The position numbers and the translations under genes were made by a program. From NCBI GenBank assembly GCA_003342895.1, contig PTFA01000024.1, positions 4,583,505-4,647,504 of the forward strand: a stretch of 64,000 nucleotides of DNA, in the 5' to 3' direction. This document shows positions 1-12,200 of the stretch, one piece after another. Source of the DNA: Casuarius casuarius. Its lineage: Eukaryota > Chordata > Aves > Casuariiformes > Casuariidae. The notes beneath the pieces were generated by a model. It searched no databases. It saw only the letters and a list, made by a program, of their open reading frames with translations, and was not told the origin of the DNA. How positions within the stretch are numbered: the first letter of the stretch is position 1; each line of letters begins with the position of its first letter.

Positions 1-2535
1 AAACTATATATATTATATATATATAATTTGACAAAATATTGCTACTTGTGAGTGTTGTACACAACTTTTTATGTTTGAAAGGAACAACGTGGCTTATAGG
101 CTAGCTGAGATACCTGGAGTCATTCATTCCATTTGCTGAGTCTGAAAGCATCTGTTTCAGGGATTTATACTGACATCCATCAACATAGTTCTGAGTATAT
201 TTTACCAGAAGTCAGCAGACAATACAGAAAATCTCATGGAATGCTTAGTAGTTCTCCCTCTCCCTGGCAATTAGCCTGTGTGCTTGCACGGATCCTTAAG
301 CCAATCCAGTAAATCCACAGATGCGGTTCAGGACCGTTCAGTAGCCAAAGAAAGAGGGACAATTTCACATGATGCCATACCTGAACTGTGTTGACATTTC
401 TGCTACCACACAAGCTGTCTTACATGAATACAGTTCACATGCTTCTGTGATAAAAATTATCACAAAGTGGAGAGTTTATGTCTATGCCTACAGCTTAGGT
501 ATGACCAGTCTGAATAAAGTTGGTGGGTGAAAGTTTTGGCAAACTGTTTAATGGTTAAGATTAAATGAGAGGTTTTGGTTCTGTATTCCCTTTCACAGAC
601 AGAACATGGGTTGTCATGATAAGCAGAAAACATACAAGTTACTTCTGTACATAATCTAAAATGCTTTTCTTTGACAGATGTGTGTATATGATGTTGATGA
701 TGCATAGCTTTTCAATTAAAGAGATATTTGCAATTCCCATACAAGATTGTCCATACGTATGTATTGACTCAGGTGTCTCGAGCTGGAATTAATTTCCCCT
801 TTATGTAGGAAAACAAGTTAAAATGTACTAGAAAAAACTCAAAGAGCAAATGCACCAGGTATTCAGTGGCAGGCACTTTCTGAATGGAATATGAATAAAA
901 TATCACTTCTGTTAAAACACATCCTTTTTATTTATTATTTTGAATGAGTGAATAACCTGACAGCTTACAGATATACTGCAAAATTTATACAATTATTTCT
1001 GTATACCATTTTACTGTGTAATACATGTAACAAACCTTGCTGCCTTCCATAAAACATGTAGATTTGTTCACCTTGTAATAGCGAAATGCAGCTTGCCCTA
1101 TGTGATAAATGAAATTAGCTGCTTCTACTTGAAAGAAAACATGCTCCAGTCACCAGCTGCATTTGTCCTGCCATCAAGGGAAATGATGGTTCTTCTCTAC
1201 AGACTATTTCACTTGGAGACCTGCAACCTATACTATGAACTTACTACTGAAAATTTAGTATACAGTAGGGAATAAGGTTAAAATTAAAGGGCAGAAAGAA
1301 GATGATAGATAGTTGAGTTTTCTTGAAAGTTTCAAATAATTGGCAAAGATTTTCCCTCGAGTGCTTGAGTGCAAGTCAAAATAGTTCAGCACATTCCAAA
1401 TGGGTTCTATGTTTATCTAAAAGATAAAGTGATTTTAAACATCAAGGTTATTCTATACGTATTTCCTTTTTATTGTGAGTTTTTAGGTAACTCTGTTACT
1501 TTTAAATATTTGTTTTAATTTGTTACATGTGGGCAAAACAAGATTTTGTAATATGACATATACTTGAGAAGTTTAATTTTATGTTGCACATGGGGATAAT
1601 TCACAAGGAAAGGAACTGAAGGAAAAAGAGGTTATTATATTCACTGCTTTTAGAAGAAATGCAGTATGCTTTTGCCATATAACTACCTGAACAGGTTTAA
1701 CAGTAATTGAGGATCATTACATGCAAGTTTTTGAAGTCTAGAAGCTTACATGATTTGATGCAGAAACATGAATACCGTATAAAAAATAGGACCTACATGC
1801 AGTTTTGGACAGCAGTCTTCATACTGTACTCACAGAGAACACAATCAATAGTGTCAAGATGTTGCATAAAATAAAGATGTGTCCATATGCATGAAAATGT
1901 GTATGGCAAAAAGAAGTTAGAAGATGGACTAAAAAGTATCAAAATATATTGAAAAAGCCAGAAGTCATGACAAATTAAAAAAAAAAGTCATGGAATAACA
2001 CAGTTTAGAGGATTCAATCTTATTGTGATAAGAAATACAGTCGAGTTCCAATTAAGTTTTCTGAAAATTTGCAGGTAAATCAATAACTAGAAAAGGTCAT
2101 TTAAAACAAGTATCTTTGTTAAATTTGAATCAGGTTTTGTTTTCTTTTTTTCTTGGACAGATCTTGGACTTTTCTTGGACCACTGGAGACTCAAATGTCA
2201 ACCTATGTAAAATGAAGTGGTAAATTAATGACATCATAAGGAGAAAAATATTTTGGAGACACACTTTAAAAATTAAGCTTAATATAAACTGAGGCCACAA
2301 ATAAAAAGCCCGTTATGTTTATATCACAGCATCATTAGAGAACATATCTACAATATTTTGAATGCATATCTTAAAATACTGGGCCGAGGAAAAGGTGGGG
2401 GGGAGTTAAACACAACTCTAAACATATTCTAGTTTTAAAATGCCTCATCCGGAGATAATTGCAACATTATTTTCAGACATTTTACCCCTCGGTTATTGAT
2501 GTAACTAGCTTCATTTCAATACAGGGTTCCCCCAC
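1..2535. other. Non-coding AT-rich DNA
   Basis: I see no gene here. The window opens with an alternating AT run (about 4-29). The longest open frames are 81 codons on the minus strand (460-705) and 60 codons on the plus strand (1093-1275). Neither shows a domain, signal peptide or convincing splice context, so I read both as chance. A short A-run lies near 1976-1986, and a G-run (seven or eight G) near 2396-2404. The stretch ends at the CA/CG microsatellite. Confidence 0.8.
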
Positions 2536-2605
2536 CACACACACACACACGCGCGCGCGCACACACACACACGCGCACACACGCGCACACACACACACGT
2601 GCACA
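2536..2605. repeat. (CA)n/(CG)n alternating purine-pyrimidine microsatellite
   Basis: A 70-bp tract alternates pyrimidine and purine without a break. It is mostly CA, with a pure CG block of ten bases at 2551-2560 and further CGCG islands at 2572-2575 and 2582-2585. It ends in CGTGCACA. Long CA/CG alternation is the classic sequence type that can adopt left-handed Z-DNA under negative supercoiling. Slippage during replication explains the CA part; the CG blocks are interruptions that would be expected to decay by CpG deamination if methylated. Confidence 0.95.
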
Positions 2606-3745
2606 ACTACAGCTTAAAGAGAACAGATACAGAAAACATTGGAAGCTGTTAAGCTGGCAATAGAGGAAGGGAAAAGGAAGCATCATCTCTCAAGAGAAAA
2701 TACATTAAGATAATAAGTGGTTAAAACTGTTAGGTCTTAGTTAATGGCCATTTAACCACGTAGCTGGGGAACCCTTTACAGAATAAAAACCCCTGTGTTT
2801 AAAAACACATTTAAACACTTGTACCTTGGAAAACAAGGCTATGAGTGTAAAAAACAGCAATAGGAAGATCAATAGGCAAAAGGCAAATTCTTGAAATGCT
2901 AGATATTAACAACTGGTAAAAAAGAAACAATAATAATTCCAAAACCAGAAAAAGATTATTCAAAATCTAAAAGGAAAACAGGGAATATAGGGAAAATCAT
3001 CAGTTTGTTGTTACTTCTTAGGTCTTCTGAAATGTATAACATCAAAAACTTTTATGCATCTCTAATAGTTCAGTTGTATCAAAAAACACAAAAAATGAAA
3101 AAAGATAATAAAAGGTACAGAGGGAGAATCTCTCTGAACAAACTAAAGGCAGCTCTTTTTCGCACTTCTGCTGCATCTCCACTGTCAAGTGAGGTGTAAA
3201 TACTCATGACAGGTCTTTTGAAAGCTGAACAGGACACTCCAGAGGCTCAGATGCAATAGTCATGGAAGCAGACCAAGTACCATTTATCATGAATCACCAA
3301 AATGTAGGAAATGATGCATACCCTCTAACAGAAGACCTAATTAAGTCATGCTGGAGTGCCACAAAGAAAGGAAGACACGAGAGTAACTGGAACGCTTGGC
3401 ACACAGGTGTGAAGAACAGGGAACACAAGATCAGAACAGTAGGAAAAAAAACTAATATACTTTGGAATGAATTCAAAACCCCTGGACCAGATTAGGAAAA
3501 GGTGACTTTAACGCTATAGAGGATACAGTAGAAACAATGCCCGTAGTCGAATGTGCTTGTTATGGTAAAGATGCTAAAATGTATATATTAGAGGACGATA
3601 GGTAGAAACCTGACATTCCCAAGAACAATTAAGAGTATTCAGTCTGTTAGAGTATTACATTTTTTTTTCTTCTCTCAAGAGCTACTCAAAAAGGAAATAT
3701 TCAAGTGACACTGCCTGAAGTAAAGATCCTTTGTGTAGGAGATAT
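2606..3745. other. Non-coding DNA between microsatellite and LTR
   Basis: I see no gene. Open frames of 60-77 codons (3005-3199 plus, 3262-3495 plus, 3294-3476 minus) overlap on opposite strands and resemble no family I recognise. A T-run with a short pyrimidine stretch lies at about 3660-3677. The right border is the CTTGG direct repeat next to the LTR. Confidence 0.75.
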
Positions 3746-3750
3746 CTTGG
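3746..3750 (+). repeat. Target-site duplication, left copy (CTTGG)
   Basis: Five bases, CTTGG, lie directly before the TG that opens the LTR. The same five bases recur at 4237-4241, directly after the CA that closes it. A 5-bp duplication is usual for several retroviral integrase classes, including ERVL-like elements. Confidence 0.7.
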
Positions 3751-3941
3751 TGTGACAGTCGGCAGAGGCTGGGCCTGTCTGACAACAGTGTTAGCACATG
3801 AGCTGGAGTGCACCCCGGAGCGTTGGCTTCACCCCAAGAAAAGGGCAGTACCTTGAGTGCAAACAATCTGTCTACGAGGCTGACAAGCCGCCAGCCTGAG
3901 CAGAACCTTCCAGAAGGGCGGGTGGGGAGCGCTGGCGAGAG

Positions 3942-4007
3942 CCAATCCTCAGGCCCTGCAGCAACGAGAGCCAATCAGCAGCGGGTATTCTCGGCCCCAC
4001 CCTATAA
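3942..4007 (+). promoter_or_regulatory. LTR promoter elements: two CCAAT boxes and TATA-like box
   Basis: GCCAATC occurs at 3941-3947 and again at 3970-3976, 29 bases apart. A TATAA core follows at 4003-4007, 27 bases after the second CCAAT box. The spacing is that of a typical U3 promoter and predicts transcription starting near 4030-4035, reading to the right. Whether the promoter is active cannot be told from sequence. Confidence 0.6.
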
Positions 4008-4169
4008 CAGATTAATGTCCACAGTCCTGGTAGGGAGAGACCGGGAGAGCGAAGCCCCAGGGGAGGCCATGGCCTGGCCAGCCCGGCCCTGCACGGGCAG
4101 CCCGCAGGGCTGGCACCACCACCCAGGGCACAGCCGTCCTGGCAGTCATGGAAAGTGCAGGCAGCTGCG

Positions 4170-4175
4170 ATTAAA
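4170..4175 (+). promoter_or_regulatory. LTR polyadenylation signal (ATTAAA)
   Basis: ATTAAA, the commonest variant of AATAAA, is followed within five bases by GTGTTTCCGTG, a GU-rich downstream type of element. It lies about 140 bases after the predicted start site, which is where the R region of an LTR carries its poly(A) signal. Confidence 0.55.
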
Positions 4176-4236
4176 AGTGTTTCCGTGCCTGAATCCCTTT
4201 AGTCTCTGCACCATCATGGGGCCTTAAAGCGTGGCA

Positions 4237-4241
4237 CTTGG
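4237..4241 (+). repeat. Target-site duplication, right copy (CTTGG)
   Basis: This is an exact repeat of 3746-3750, directly after the closing CA of the LTR. A 5-base match at one defined position has about a 1 in 1000 chance of arising by accident, so it supports the LTR borders. Confidence 0.7.
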
Positions 4242-7200
4242 CTGGAAGTGCTAAACTTGAAGCAATAGCAGTATGTTTTAGCAACTGGATTTGCATGTCT
4301 ATGAATGCTGAGAATGATGTTTCTTAAAAAAAAAAAGAAAAAAGAAAAAAAGTTGGCTGAAGATTTTAAAAGAGAGAACTAAGAGTTCAATTTATGACCT
4401 TCTATTTCAAAAATACTTCCATTACTCTACTTCAGCTCTGCTTTATTGACTGCTGTGTGACACACTAAACTAAGTTTTGTAGGGTATGGAAGTCCATTTT
4501 TTCTCAAAAGAGAGCACACCATTGCTCTCTCCTTTTGTAAGCACAAGTGAAAATTAGCATAAGCTTGGTTATGTGTCTGAAAACTGTTAGTAAGTACAAC
4601 CTATTTAATGTCAACTGTAAAACTACTATACAATGATTACTGTTTTTCTTTCTTCACGGTTATGACTATTACACTGTGCATGATCTTTTGTTTTATTTAG
4701 TCTTCCAAATGGATCAAAAAATCTGTCTAGCATTAGCTGTTAAAGGCAATAATCATCTCCCTGAAAGGCAGAGGTAAATCACAGCATAAAATGTCTCAGG
4801 CTTGTTAGTTTTAACAAGAGTGAATGAATCAGAACAGTTTTCTTCCCGTATATCTCTTTTAGAGCCTGAATAAAGCCTTAGTTTTAATATTGTTCTTATT
4901 TGGAAACACGAAAAGTTGACAATTGCCTGAAATGTTCAGGAAAGACATCTTTATGATAACTACAGGTAATCACATAAACCACAGTCTTTGAGAATAAGAT
5001 TAAATCTAATGCCAGGCTATTTAGGCCTTATGGAAATTCAGTTTCAGATGTTCCATTCTCTGAATTCTAACAGTTCTGCAGGAGACTTGAATTTTTTAAA
5101 AATACAAAAATAAACAGGAATGCATAAAGCAGATAAGAAACACTGTGGTTTGCTTATTTATAACAATCAAAAGTATACCATCTATTAGGAAGGTAGCAAT
5201 GACACTAACTGATAAAAGTTGTTTGTTAACTACTAACAGTCTAACACAGGTTTACACTTAGGTGCAAAAGGCACGCTGAAGCAAATGGCTCCTTTTGTTC
5301 TTCTAAATAAGAAATTGCCAACATCCTCCTCCTTTTATCTATCTGATTCACTTACACTATTACCACATATATTATTTTGAATGGTATAGTTCTGTAATCT
5401 GATGTGTTTGTTAAATTAAATACCTTAGTTATAAGCCTTAAATTAAGAAAAGAAAATACTGACAACATTAGCCTCCTCTTTTAAAATTTCAGTGAAATAT
5501 AACAAGATTTTAATGAGTGAACAGATTAAAATATAAGAAAACATATACATTGAGAGACATTTTATATAGTCTAAGCTGCACTTCCTTGAGCTCTAGGGAA
5601 TGAGAAACAGATTGAAGCTGCGTTTCCACTGTCACGATCCTCCATCCTATAGTACTCCTAATCTATAGTCACATTTGGGTTAGTCATCATAACAGCAACT
5701 CATCTACCTGGAAATATTTGATACCAACACACTTTTCTTTTACTATTCTTGGTTATAATTCTAAGTCACTAAGGAACACCTAGGTGCTGGGAAGAGAACA
5801 AGTACTGCTAAGTTGGTTGCTACTCTAGTTTTAAATGATCTCAGGACTTTCTTACAGAAAGGTTTTAATCCTATTTATATTGTTAGAGTCTCGTGCATGC
5901 ATCATGAGGCAAGATGCCAGAATCTGACCCTAAATATTCATAACCTTCTCATTTGAAGAAAAAAGGCTGCTTTGTACAATGGAACAACAGAGTGCTTTGT
6001 TTTAAGTGCTGCAGCACAGGAATGGATTTTCTAAATTAAACTTAACAAGAGAGCTAACTGTGCTGTATAATATATTAGAACTCTATCTTTAAGGTTTTGT
6101 CTTCCCCAGTGATTGCTTTTTCTCACACCAGAAATAACAATTTCACTTTTATTTAACTCTATTCAGCCCTTGATTAATACAGACCCTTTATCTTCCTACT
6201 GAAGTACATCTGTAGCAAAAAAATTCACCTGGTATTATGGAGAAACATTAACACACTAAGGTATCAATTAATTTACCTGAATTTCTGGGAGCAGGCTGAG
6301 AAGTGTTTAGAGGAAACTGGGTTGGTACATGTGCATATCTATACACATGTACATACATAAATTCAACTAATCAACACATTTAAACCTACAGATTAGGTCA
6401 GACCATTCCTCCAATATAGCATTAGGGATTAATTAAACTCCAAACCATTAGTTATTATCAAGTCTGTCTCAACCAATTTTAGGCTAATCTACAACAAAAC
6501 AAACCGAGCTATGATTATATGTTTAATGTTGTTTTAGTCACACTTCTGTATTCTTTCTATGTTTAATAAAAAGCATAAAGAGAGAGCGTATTTTCTTTGG
6601 GAAACAGCTTGATCTTCAGACTAATAACCACAGGGAAATCTCTCTCAGAGATTCTGTCAAGGATGGAAGAAAGCATCATCTTGAAATTCGGATAAGATTA
6701 AAACTAAGCAAATTTTTTCAGAGGATTATGTGGCAGAGGGCTAAATCAAGCAACACTCTGAATGCTAAGGAAAAAACAAAAGTTATTGGTGATACCAAAA
6801 AGGTCATGTTACACTACTGAATGGACTGTTAAAAGATTTAATATTTCAAATAACATTTTTAGTTTATTTTATGGATATGCTTTTGTGGAACAAACTGGAG
6901 CTGTATACAGAATAGTTATTCCATCTGTTTGAGTTACTCCTTCGGATCCATATAAAACATATGGGAGAAAGATGATTTTGTCCTTCTCATCCTATTTTCT
7001 CTCAGATATTCCTGCTACATCATTCATTGCATAGATATGTTAATAAATACCTTACTATACATATAGATGTGTATCATGTGCACAGTGAAAAATGAAATAC
7101 ATAACCCAGTTGCAAATCTGGATTTATTTATGACCTAGATTAAGGGAGGAGCTGAGAGATCAATTCCTTTTCTTTTAGGAAAAAAGTATCCAAGAAATTA

Positions 7201-8702
7201 TGTCAAATACACACATGATAATAATGGGATGATATAAAATGCCACATAATATATGTTTCCTCCATGTTCATTCCTATCTGTTTAATTTAGTGACTTTTAT
7301 TACTTTACTACATTCAATAGTAATGTGAGAATAACTGAACAGGATGATTAACTACATTTCAGTTGTAGAACTAAATTATGCCTTCAATTATTCCTGGATT
7401 ATGCTTGGATTAACAGCTAAAATTTAGAATTTTCTCTCTATTTAAAACCCATTTTAACAGTTGACCCAAACTAAACACCTCTCCTTAGCTTTTATGGTAA
7501 TGCTGTTCATTAGATGCATTACTCTGAAGCAGAGCATGGTAGGTAGCTAGAAGTCTGGTGCACAAACAGAATGTGATTAACTGCTTTAATGGGAGATATT
7601 CAACTTTGCTGTAAAACTGTTACGTTTAAATGATAAAAAGGGGGACCAAAATCCATTTTTTCACTATATTAAACAACTATTACTCATTTGGAAATTAGAA
7701 ATTGGAATTAATGTAACAGTAAGAAAAATAACTGAATTCATCCGAACTTAATAGAATAAATGCAAGTATCAGCAATTTTAACAAGAAATCACTGCAACTC
7801 ATAGTTCCTTGAATATTTGCTTTTGTTTTTCAAGTTTACATTTCAAGATTGTTTTCATGTGCACTTCCAAACACATGCACTCCACAGAAAACTGATGCAA
7901 TCACTCTCCTTCTCAACATCCAAATGTACATTTTTCAAACAACAATGTCAAACTAACTGGAGAAAACATGAGGAAAAACAGATGGGAACGTGTTCCTGAA
8001 GAAACCAATGCAAAAAATAAAAAAAGAATAGAAGCAAAACCCACCCATAATGTCTGTTCATCCTCAGCACTCTTGAGAGACTGGTGAAGAAACTGCTTCA
8101 ACAATTTGACATCATGGACAGCCATCGAATAATTGACTTCCTATTTTACAATTCTTCAAATCAAACTAACTTACAGATGTTATTAAAGGGGCTATGATAT
8201 TGTAGAAACTTACAGTATCATAACAGTTATCTCAGTAAAACCTGAGTGGCACTTGAGGACAAAATGAAGTTGCTACTGCTGCTATAAACTGCTACTATAT
8301 TTACCAAAATTTAAATGTTACGGATTTCTTCTATGTCACATTGCTCAAATGATCCCCAGTGAAATACGCAACAAAAATGAAAGCTTCTTAAAACATATCT
8401 TTTGTATTTTATCAAGCGTAAACTGCGTAGGAAAACAGAGTGGAGATTTTCATGAAACTGAATCAGAACAGAGATTGTATTTGCTAGCAGGCCAAACAAT
8501 TCACCTGAGAATTGTATAGCCCCAAAAGAAATTTTAAAATGAATAGAGGAAACAAATGGAACGAAAGCCATAATGAGCTGGAACATTACTGAACAATTCT
8601 CAAAGGAGTTATGTTTTATAAGCTATAAGTAGCTATAGTAGCTATAGATTCTCCAGTCACTGTTTTGCTTGATATTGGCACCATTCTGTATTTTGAAGAA
8701 TT
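4242..8702. other. Non-coding AT-rich DNA
   Basis: No gene is visible in 4.4 kb. An A-rich tract with single G interruptions lies at about 4326-4352. A perfect 9-bp inverted repeat with a 10-base loop lies at 6325-6352. Open frames of 60-91 codons (7817-7999 plus, 7913-8125 minus, 8311-8586 minus) carry no motif I know. At about 8626-8652 the unit AGCTATAG(T) is repeated three times with small changes. Confidence 0.8.
6325..6352. repeat. Perfect 9-bp inverted repeat (hairpin)
   Basis: GTACATGTG at 6325-6333 and its exact complement CACATGTAC at 6344-6352 are separated by ten AT-rich bases. Pairing does not extend beyond the nine bases, which is too short for a microRNA precursor. Probably chance in DNA rich in alternating purine and pyrimidine. 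Confidence 0.5.
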
Positions 8703-8840
8703 TAAGAATCATTTAGAGTTAAAAGAAATCTTTTCCTAGTGGAAGAAATATAGAAAAACAGCTTAGAAGGCACCTCTGGAATCTAGTCTAAGCCTTAATG
8801 CTTGATTTGGCTGTCCATTCCGTCCTTCACCCCATCAGGT
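8703..8840 (-). mobile_element. Degraded CR1 3' fragment
   Basis: Read on the plus strand, AGAATCATTTAGAGTT (from 8705) and then AGAAGGCACCTCTGGAATCT and AGTCTAAGCC (8765-8794) follow the reversed 3' end of an avian CR1 element (tail, then the AAGGGACCTCTGG and CTAGTCCAACC blocks). The duplicated tail-like start suggests either one copy with an insertion or two nested tails. Divergence is high and the left and right limits are uncertain. Nothing coding remains. Confidence 0.5.
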
Positions 8841-8978
8841 TCCTAAATTCATTTCCTCACCAGAGCAATCTTTTTTGGATGGTAGAAATGTATTATGCAA
8901 TGCCATGTTTTAAACATTTATTAATTATACTTGTACCTTGCTAAATATACTTTGCAATCATAAAGCTGTATGCAGAAA

Positions 8979-9200
8979 GCCTGGAAGGGTTCTCAGGAGA
9001 GTGCAATCCTCCTTTCACCTCTGAAGTAGAAACAAATCTATCTATAACCTCTGGGCAGGTGCTTGATTTAAAAATATGGAGCTTCCATGTTCCCTTTCAG
9101 CAGCCTGTCCACCTGCTATTTTCTAGTTGGAAAATTTGTTGAAACATCTGAATTGAATTGTCTGTCTTCCAAATCATGCTGATTATTTCTTGTGTGCTTA
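8979..9200 (-). mobile_element. Old CR1 3' fragment, about 220 bp
   Basis: On the plus strand the order of recognisable blocks is that of an inverted CR1 3' region. TGGAAGGGTTCTCAGGAGAG comes first, then a gap, then GTGCTTGATTTAAAAATATG with GAGCTTCCATGTTCCCTTTC (9060-9100), then CAGCCTGTCCACCTGC, GGAAAATTTGTTGAAACATC and ATTATTTCTTGTGTG near 9183-9196. These correspond to the ORF2 tail and 3' untranslated region. Many substitutions and small indels mark an old insertion. It lies in the same orientation as the fragment at 8.7-8.8 kb, so the two may come from one copy or from serial insertions. Confidence 0.7.
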
Positions 9201-12200
9201 TTTCCAATGACCTAAGAGAAAAACTGTCAAGTTTCTAAAACATAAAACACAATTACATTCCTACTGACCTTTTTCTACTCAAAACAGATCTAAATCAAAC
9301 TTTCCTGACAAACATTTCCCAAACATATTTTTATCACTGTCTTCAGGTTTCTTTCCCAATTTTTAGTTTTTCGTACTATGTGGCACCTATATGTGCCCAC
9401 AGTGCCTCACTAATAGGACAATACCATTTGCATTCTGGCAACTGGTACAGGAGAAAAATCGATACATTTTATATTCCACTATTACAGTTATGAAATATTG
9501 TGGTCTATTGAGAGTTTTGTGTTTTCTTCCTTAAACATATTTGGTACATCACACCTCACGACTTGGAACAAGATAGAACACTGAAAATATGATAGGACTG
9601 GAGAGAAAGGTGATTAAAAAGTAACGGAGTACTTCAGGAGACAGAGGATATATGAAAAAGCATTAGGGGAGGGAAATACGGAAGAAATAAAACTAGGTAG
9701 GGGACAAATGGGAAACAGAGGATCTTGTGGCTACAGTATATAGAGTATCAATTGATTTGAGGAAAAGATCAATTCAGGAAGAGATCCTATACCTTTCCTC
9801 CTGTTTACTGCTGTGTATCAGCACTCAGAGGATCTAGCTATGTAGAATATTTACATGATACTTTTATCTGAGACGTTTCTGGTCATTAGTATTGGAATCC
9901 TTCCATTTGAAAGGCATTACATATGAAAGTATTTTTATTAATAAAACTTTATTATCTTAGAGCCATATGCCCAAAATTCTGTAATTTTGTATTCAAGTCT
10001 ACAAATTGTAGCACATAAAATTTCCTCAGCTTCAATCATGCATGAAAAAAGAACATACTATGAGTCAAAAAGAGAGGTCCCTAGCTCCAAAGACTGCTAA
10101 TTTTTTTCCCCCCTAAGGACAAACTTTGAAACATTTCCAAAATGCTTTTTTAAAACTTGGACTGAACATTCAAGCATTTAAATTTGCTTACTTGACATAA
10201 CAAGCTCTCACAGACATATCAAATAGGCAAAGTTAATTTTAAGACATTGAATGAATTTTTTCTATTTTGAAGTACTAAGAGACTCTAAATATTATGGCAA
10301 ATTAATTAGGATGAGAAGAGCTACATTTTATTTAAAATATCAGATACTTTATCTTTCTGTGCTTTTGAGTATCATATTAATAAGCCACACACAAATAAGA
10401 TTTTAAACAGAAAACTTTGATACCTTTCCAGTAGCCAGACAATGTAATCCTACTTTAAAAGTTCCAGCATAATCAACAAAAACAATGGAATAGTTGCTAC
10501 TCATAAAGGTTTTAATATTTTCCAAGTTATTTTCAAAAGTAAACTATGTTTCATTTCAGTTTGCACACAGGGAGCTAGAGGAGTAAGATGGCTTCTAAAA
10601 CCATATTTCATACTCTGAGTTGTTAACTGGAGGAGTTAGGGAAGCTCTTAGTATAAATTAGTCTCCCAGGCATGAGTCATGGCCCTCACTACACAGTAAT
10701 GGATATGAGAATTTTCATGTTAATTCACTGACAGCAAAGCTCTTCTGCCCTCTAAATCCAGCACCAGCTTGTGGTCTTAGACTTCAGTAGAGTCCCTAGA
10801 AGATAACTGATCTTTTGTGGGATTGATTCCCCCCAAAACTTCTGCCAAGCACCTCCCAGAAGTTGATACCCAGCAGAAGTTGATATGAAGCTATGCAAGT
10901 ATTGGAGCATTTTGTCCTTTTTCAGAGGTTGTTTTTTTCTGTATTAACAAAACAATAGTTTGAGTAATAGACAATTTTACTAGTTAGCAGTGAGGGAAAA
11001 GATGATCTACCTTGAACCTACCCTTGTGAAAAAGGGACAGACTCGTTAACAACTTTCATAATAAAAATAATGTTTCCGTTAACTCTAAAACAGACATGTA
11101 ATTTTGCCAGTATTAGCAACATTTTCATACAATTTGGGATGAGACACACAAAAAATGTAGACTTCCTTTTAGAACCCATAGCATAAAAGTAGAGATAGGG
11201 TCTCTGTGGGGTACAAAAACCCTTCAAAAACCTTCATTCCAATTAATTCCACAATTATGAACGGAAGAACAAATACAAACAGCAGTGGTCTAGATTTACT
11301 GCATGCTGTCTTATAAGTATTATCTGCTTACTTGTCCTTTAACAAAGACACCAAAGTCATGCATATAACTTGCTAGCCCAACACTGCACTTGCATTTACT
11401 TCAGTAGAGCTTTGAAGACGCACAGAGAAATCTAGATAACAGATCACGTTGTTGTATCAAGACCTATGCCTGGAAGAACAATGCAAGTACAGCAGAGGAG
11501 AACAGTGCAGGAAACCTGTTCTTGTGATATGGTTGTGCTGAGAAACATAAAATATTGTCAATAACAGCAAAATGGGTTTTAATGGCTTTGAGGGGTATAT
11601 GCCACTTTGATCTTTTCTTGTAACAAAAATAGCTACTCTCCCCTTGTAAAACTGTAAATAATCAAAATCAATAGCAGGTTTATGGAGTCTCAAACAAATT
11701 GAACAAATAATTCCCCGAATATATATTATTTTGATAGGAAAATCAAAACACAGGCAATATTTTTTTTCTCTATATTTGTCAAAGGGTAGCTTAACTAAAA
11801 ACCCTCTTTTGCCTGTCTCAAAGTTTTTTTCTGCATGATAAATGGCTTCCGGTGATCTTCTAAGTATGAAGGGTACATTTATCTGTGCAGAAAAGTAGTT
11901 CCAATAACACGTGATTGAACTGAACCAAACATCCTTAAAGCATGAAAACATATAGTAAGAAACAACAGCTCAGAATTTCTTTAGCTTCCCAAAATATCAG
12001 GGGCCAAAGTCTTGCTAGATGAGGAATGCTATGATTTATGAAGTACCCCTAATTCATAAAGGGGAAATTTCACACTATTTTAAATCTTTCCAATGTAACA
12101 GGCTTTAAGAAGGTATTCTAGCTTGGTAATAATGCCATCAAAAGCGAGAGACTTTCAAGCAATGAAGCTTGATTGTGCATTGACATAGCTCTTGGTGGTG

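Larger units (their letters stand above)
3751..4236 (+). mobile_element. Solo LTR of an endogenous retrovirus (486 bp)
   Basis: This is the remains of an integrated retrovirus reduced to one long terminal repeat, presumably by recombination between its two LTRs. The unit opens with TGTGAC and closes with GTGGCA. These form an imperfect terminal inverted repeat (TGtgAC against TGccAC) and give the required TG...CA ends. Identical 5-bp direct repeats flank it. Inside, in the correct order, are two CCAAT boxes (3942 and 3971), a TATA-like CCTATAAC (4003-4007) and an ATTAAA signal (4170-4175) followed by a GT-rich stretch. The block is much richer in GC and CpG than the DNA around it. No gag, pol or env remnant lies beside it. 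Open frames across it (3808-4227 plus, 3675-3974 minus) are consequences of its GC content, not genes. The family is not assigned; the 5-bp duplication fits an ERVL-like group, but this is inference. Confidence 0.75.

Noticed and set aside
3808..4227. 139-codon plus-strand frame in GC-rich DNA, which looked like a gene start with CCAAT and TATA boxes
   Set aside because: The frame lies inside the LTR, spans its promoter elements and is explained by high GC. LTRs of this size do not encode proteins.
6325..6352. Hairpin as microRNA precursor
   Set aside because: The stem is only 9 bp, and flanking bases do not pair.
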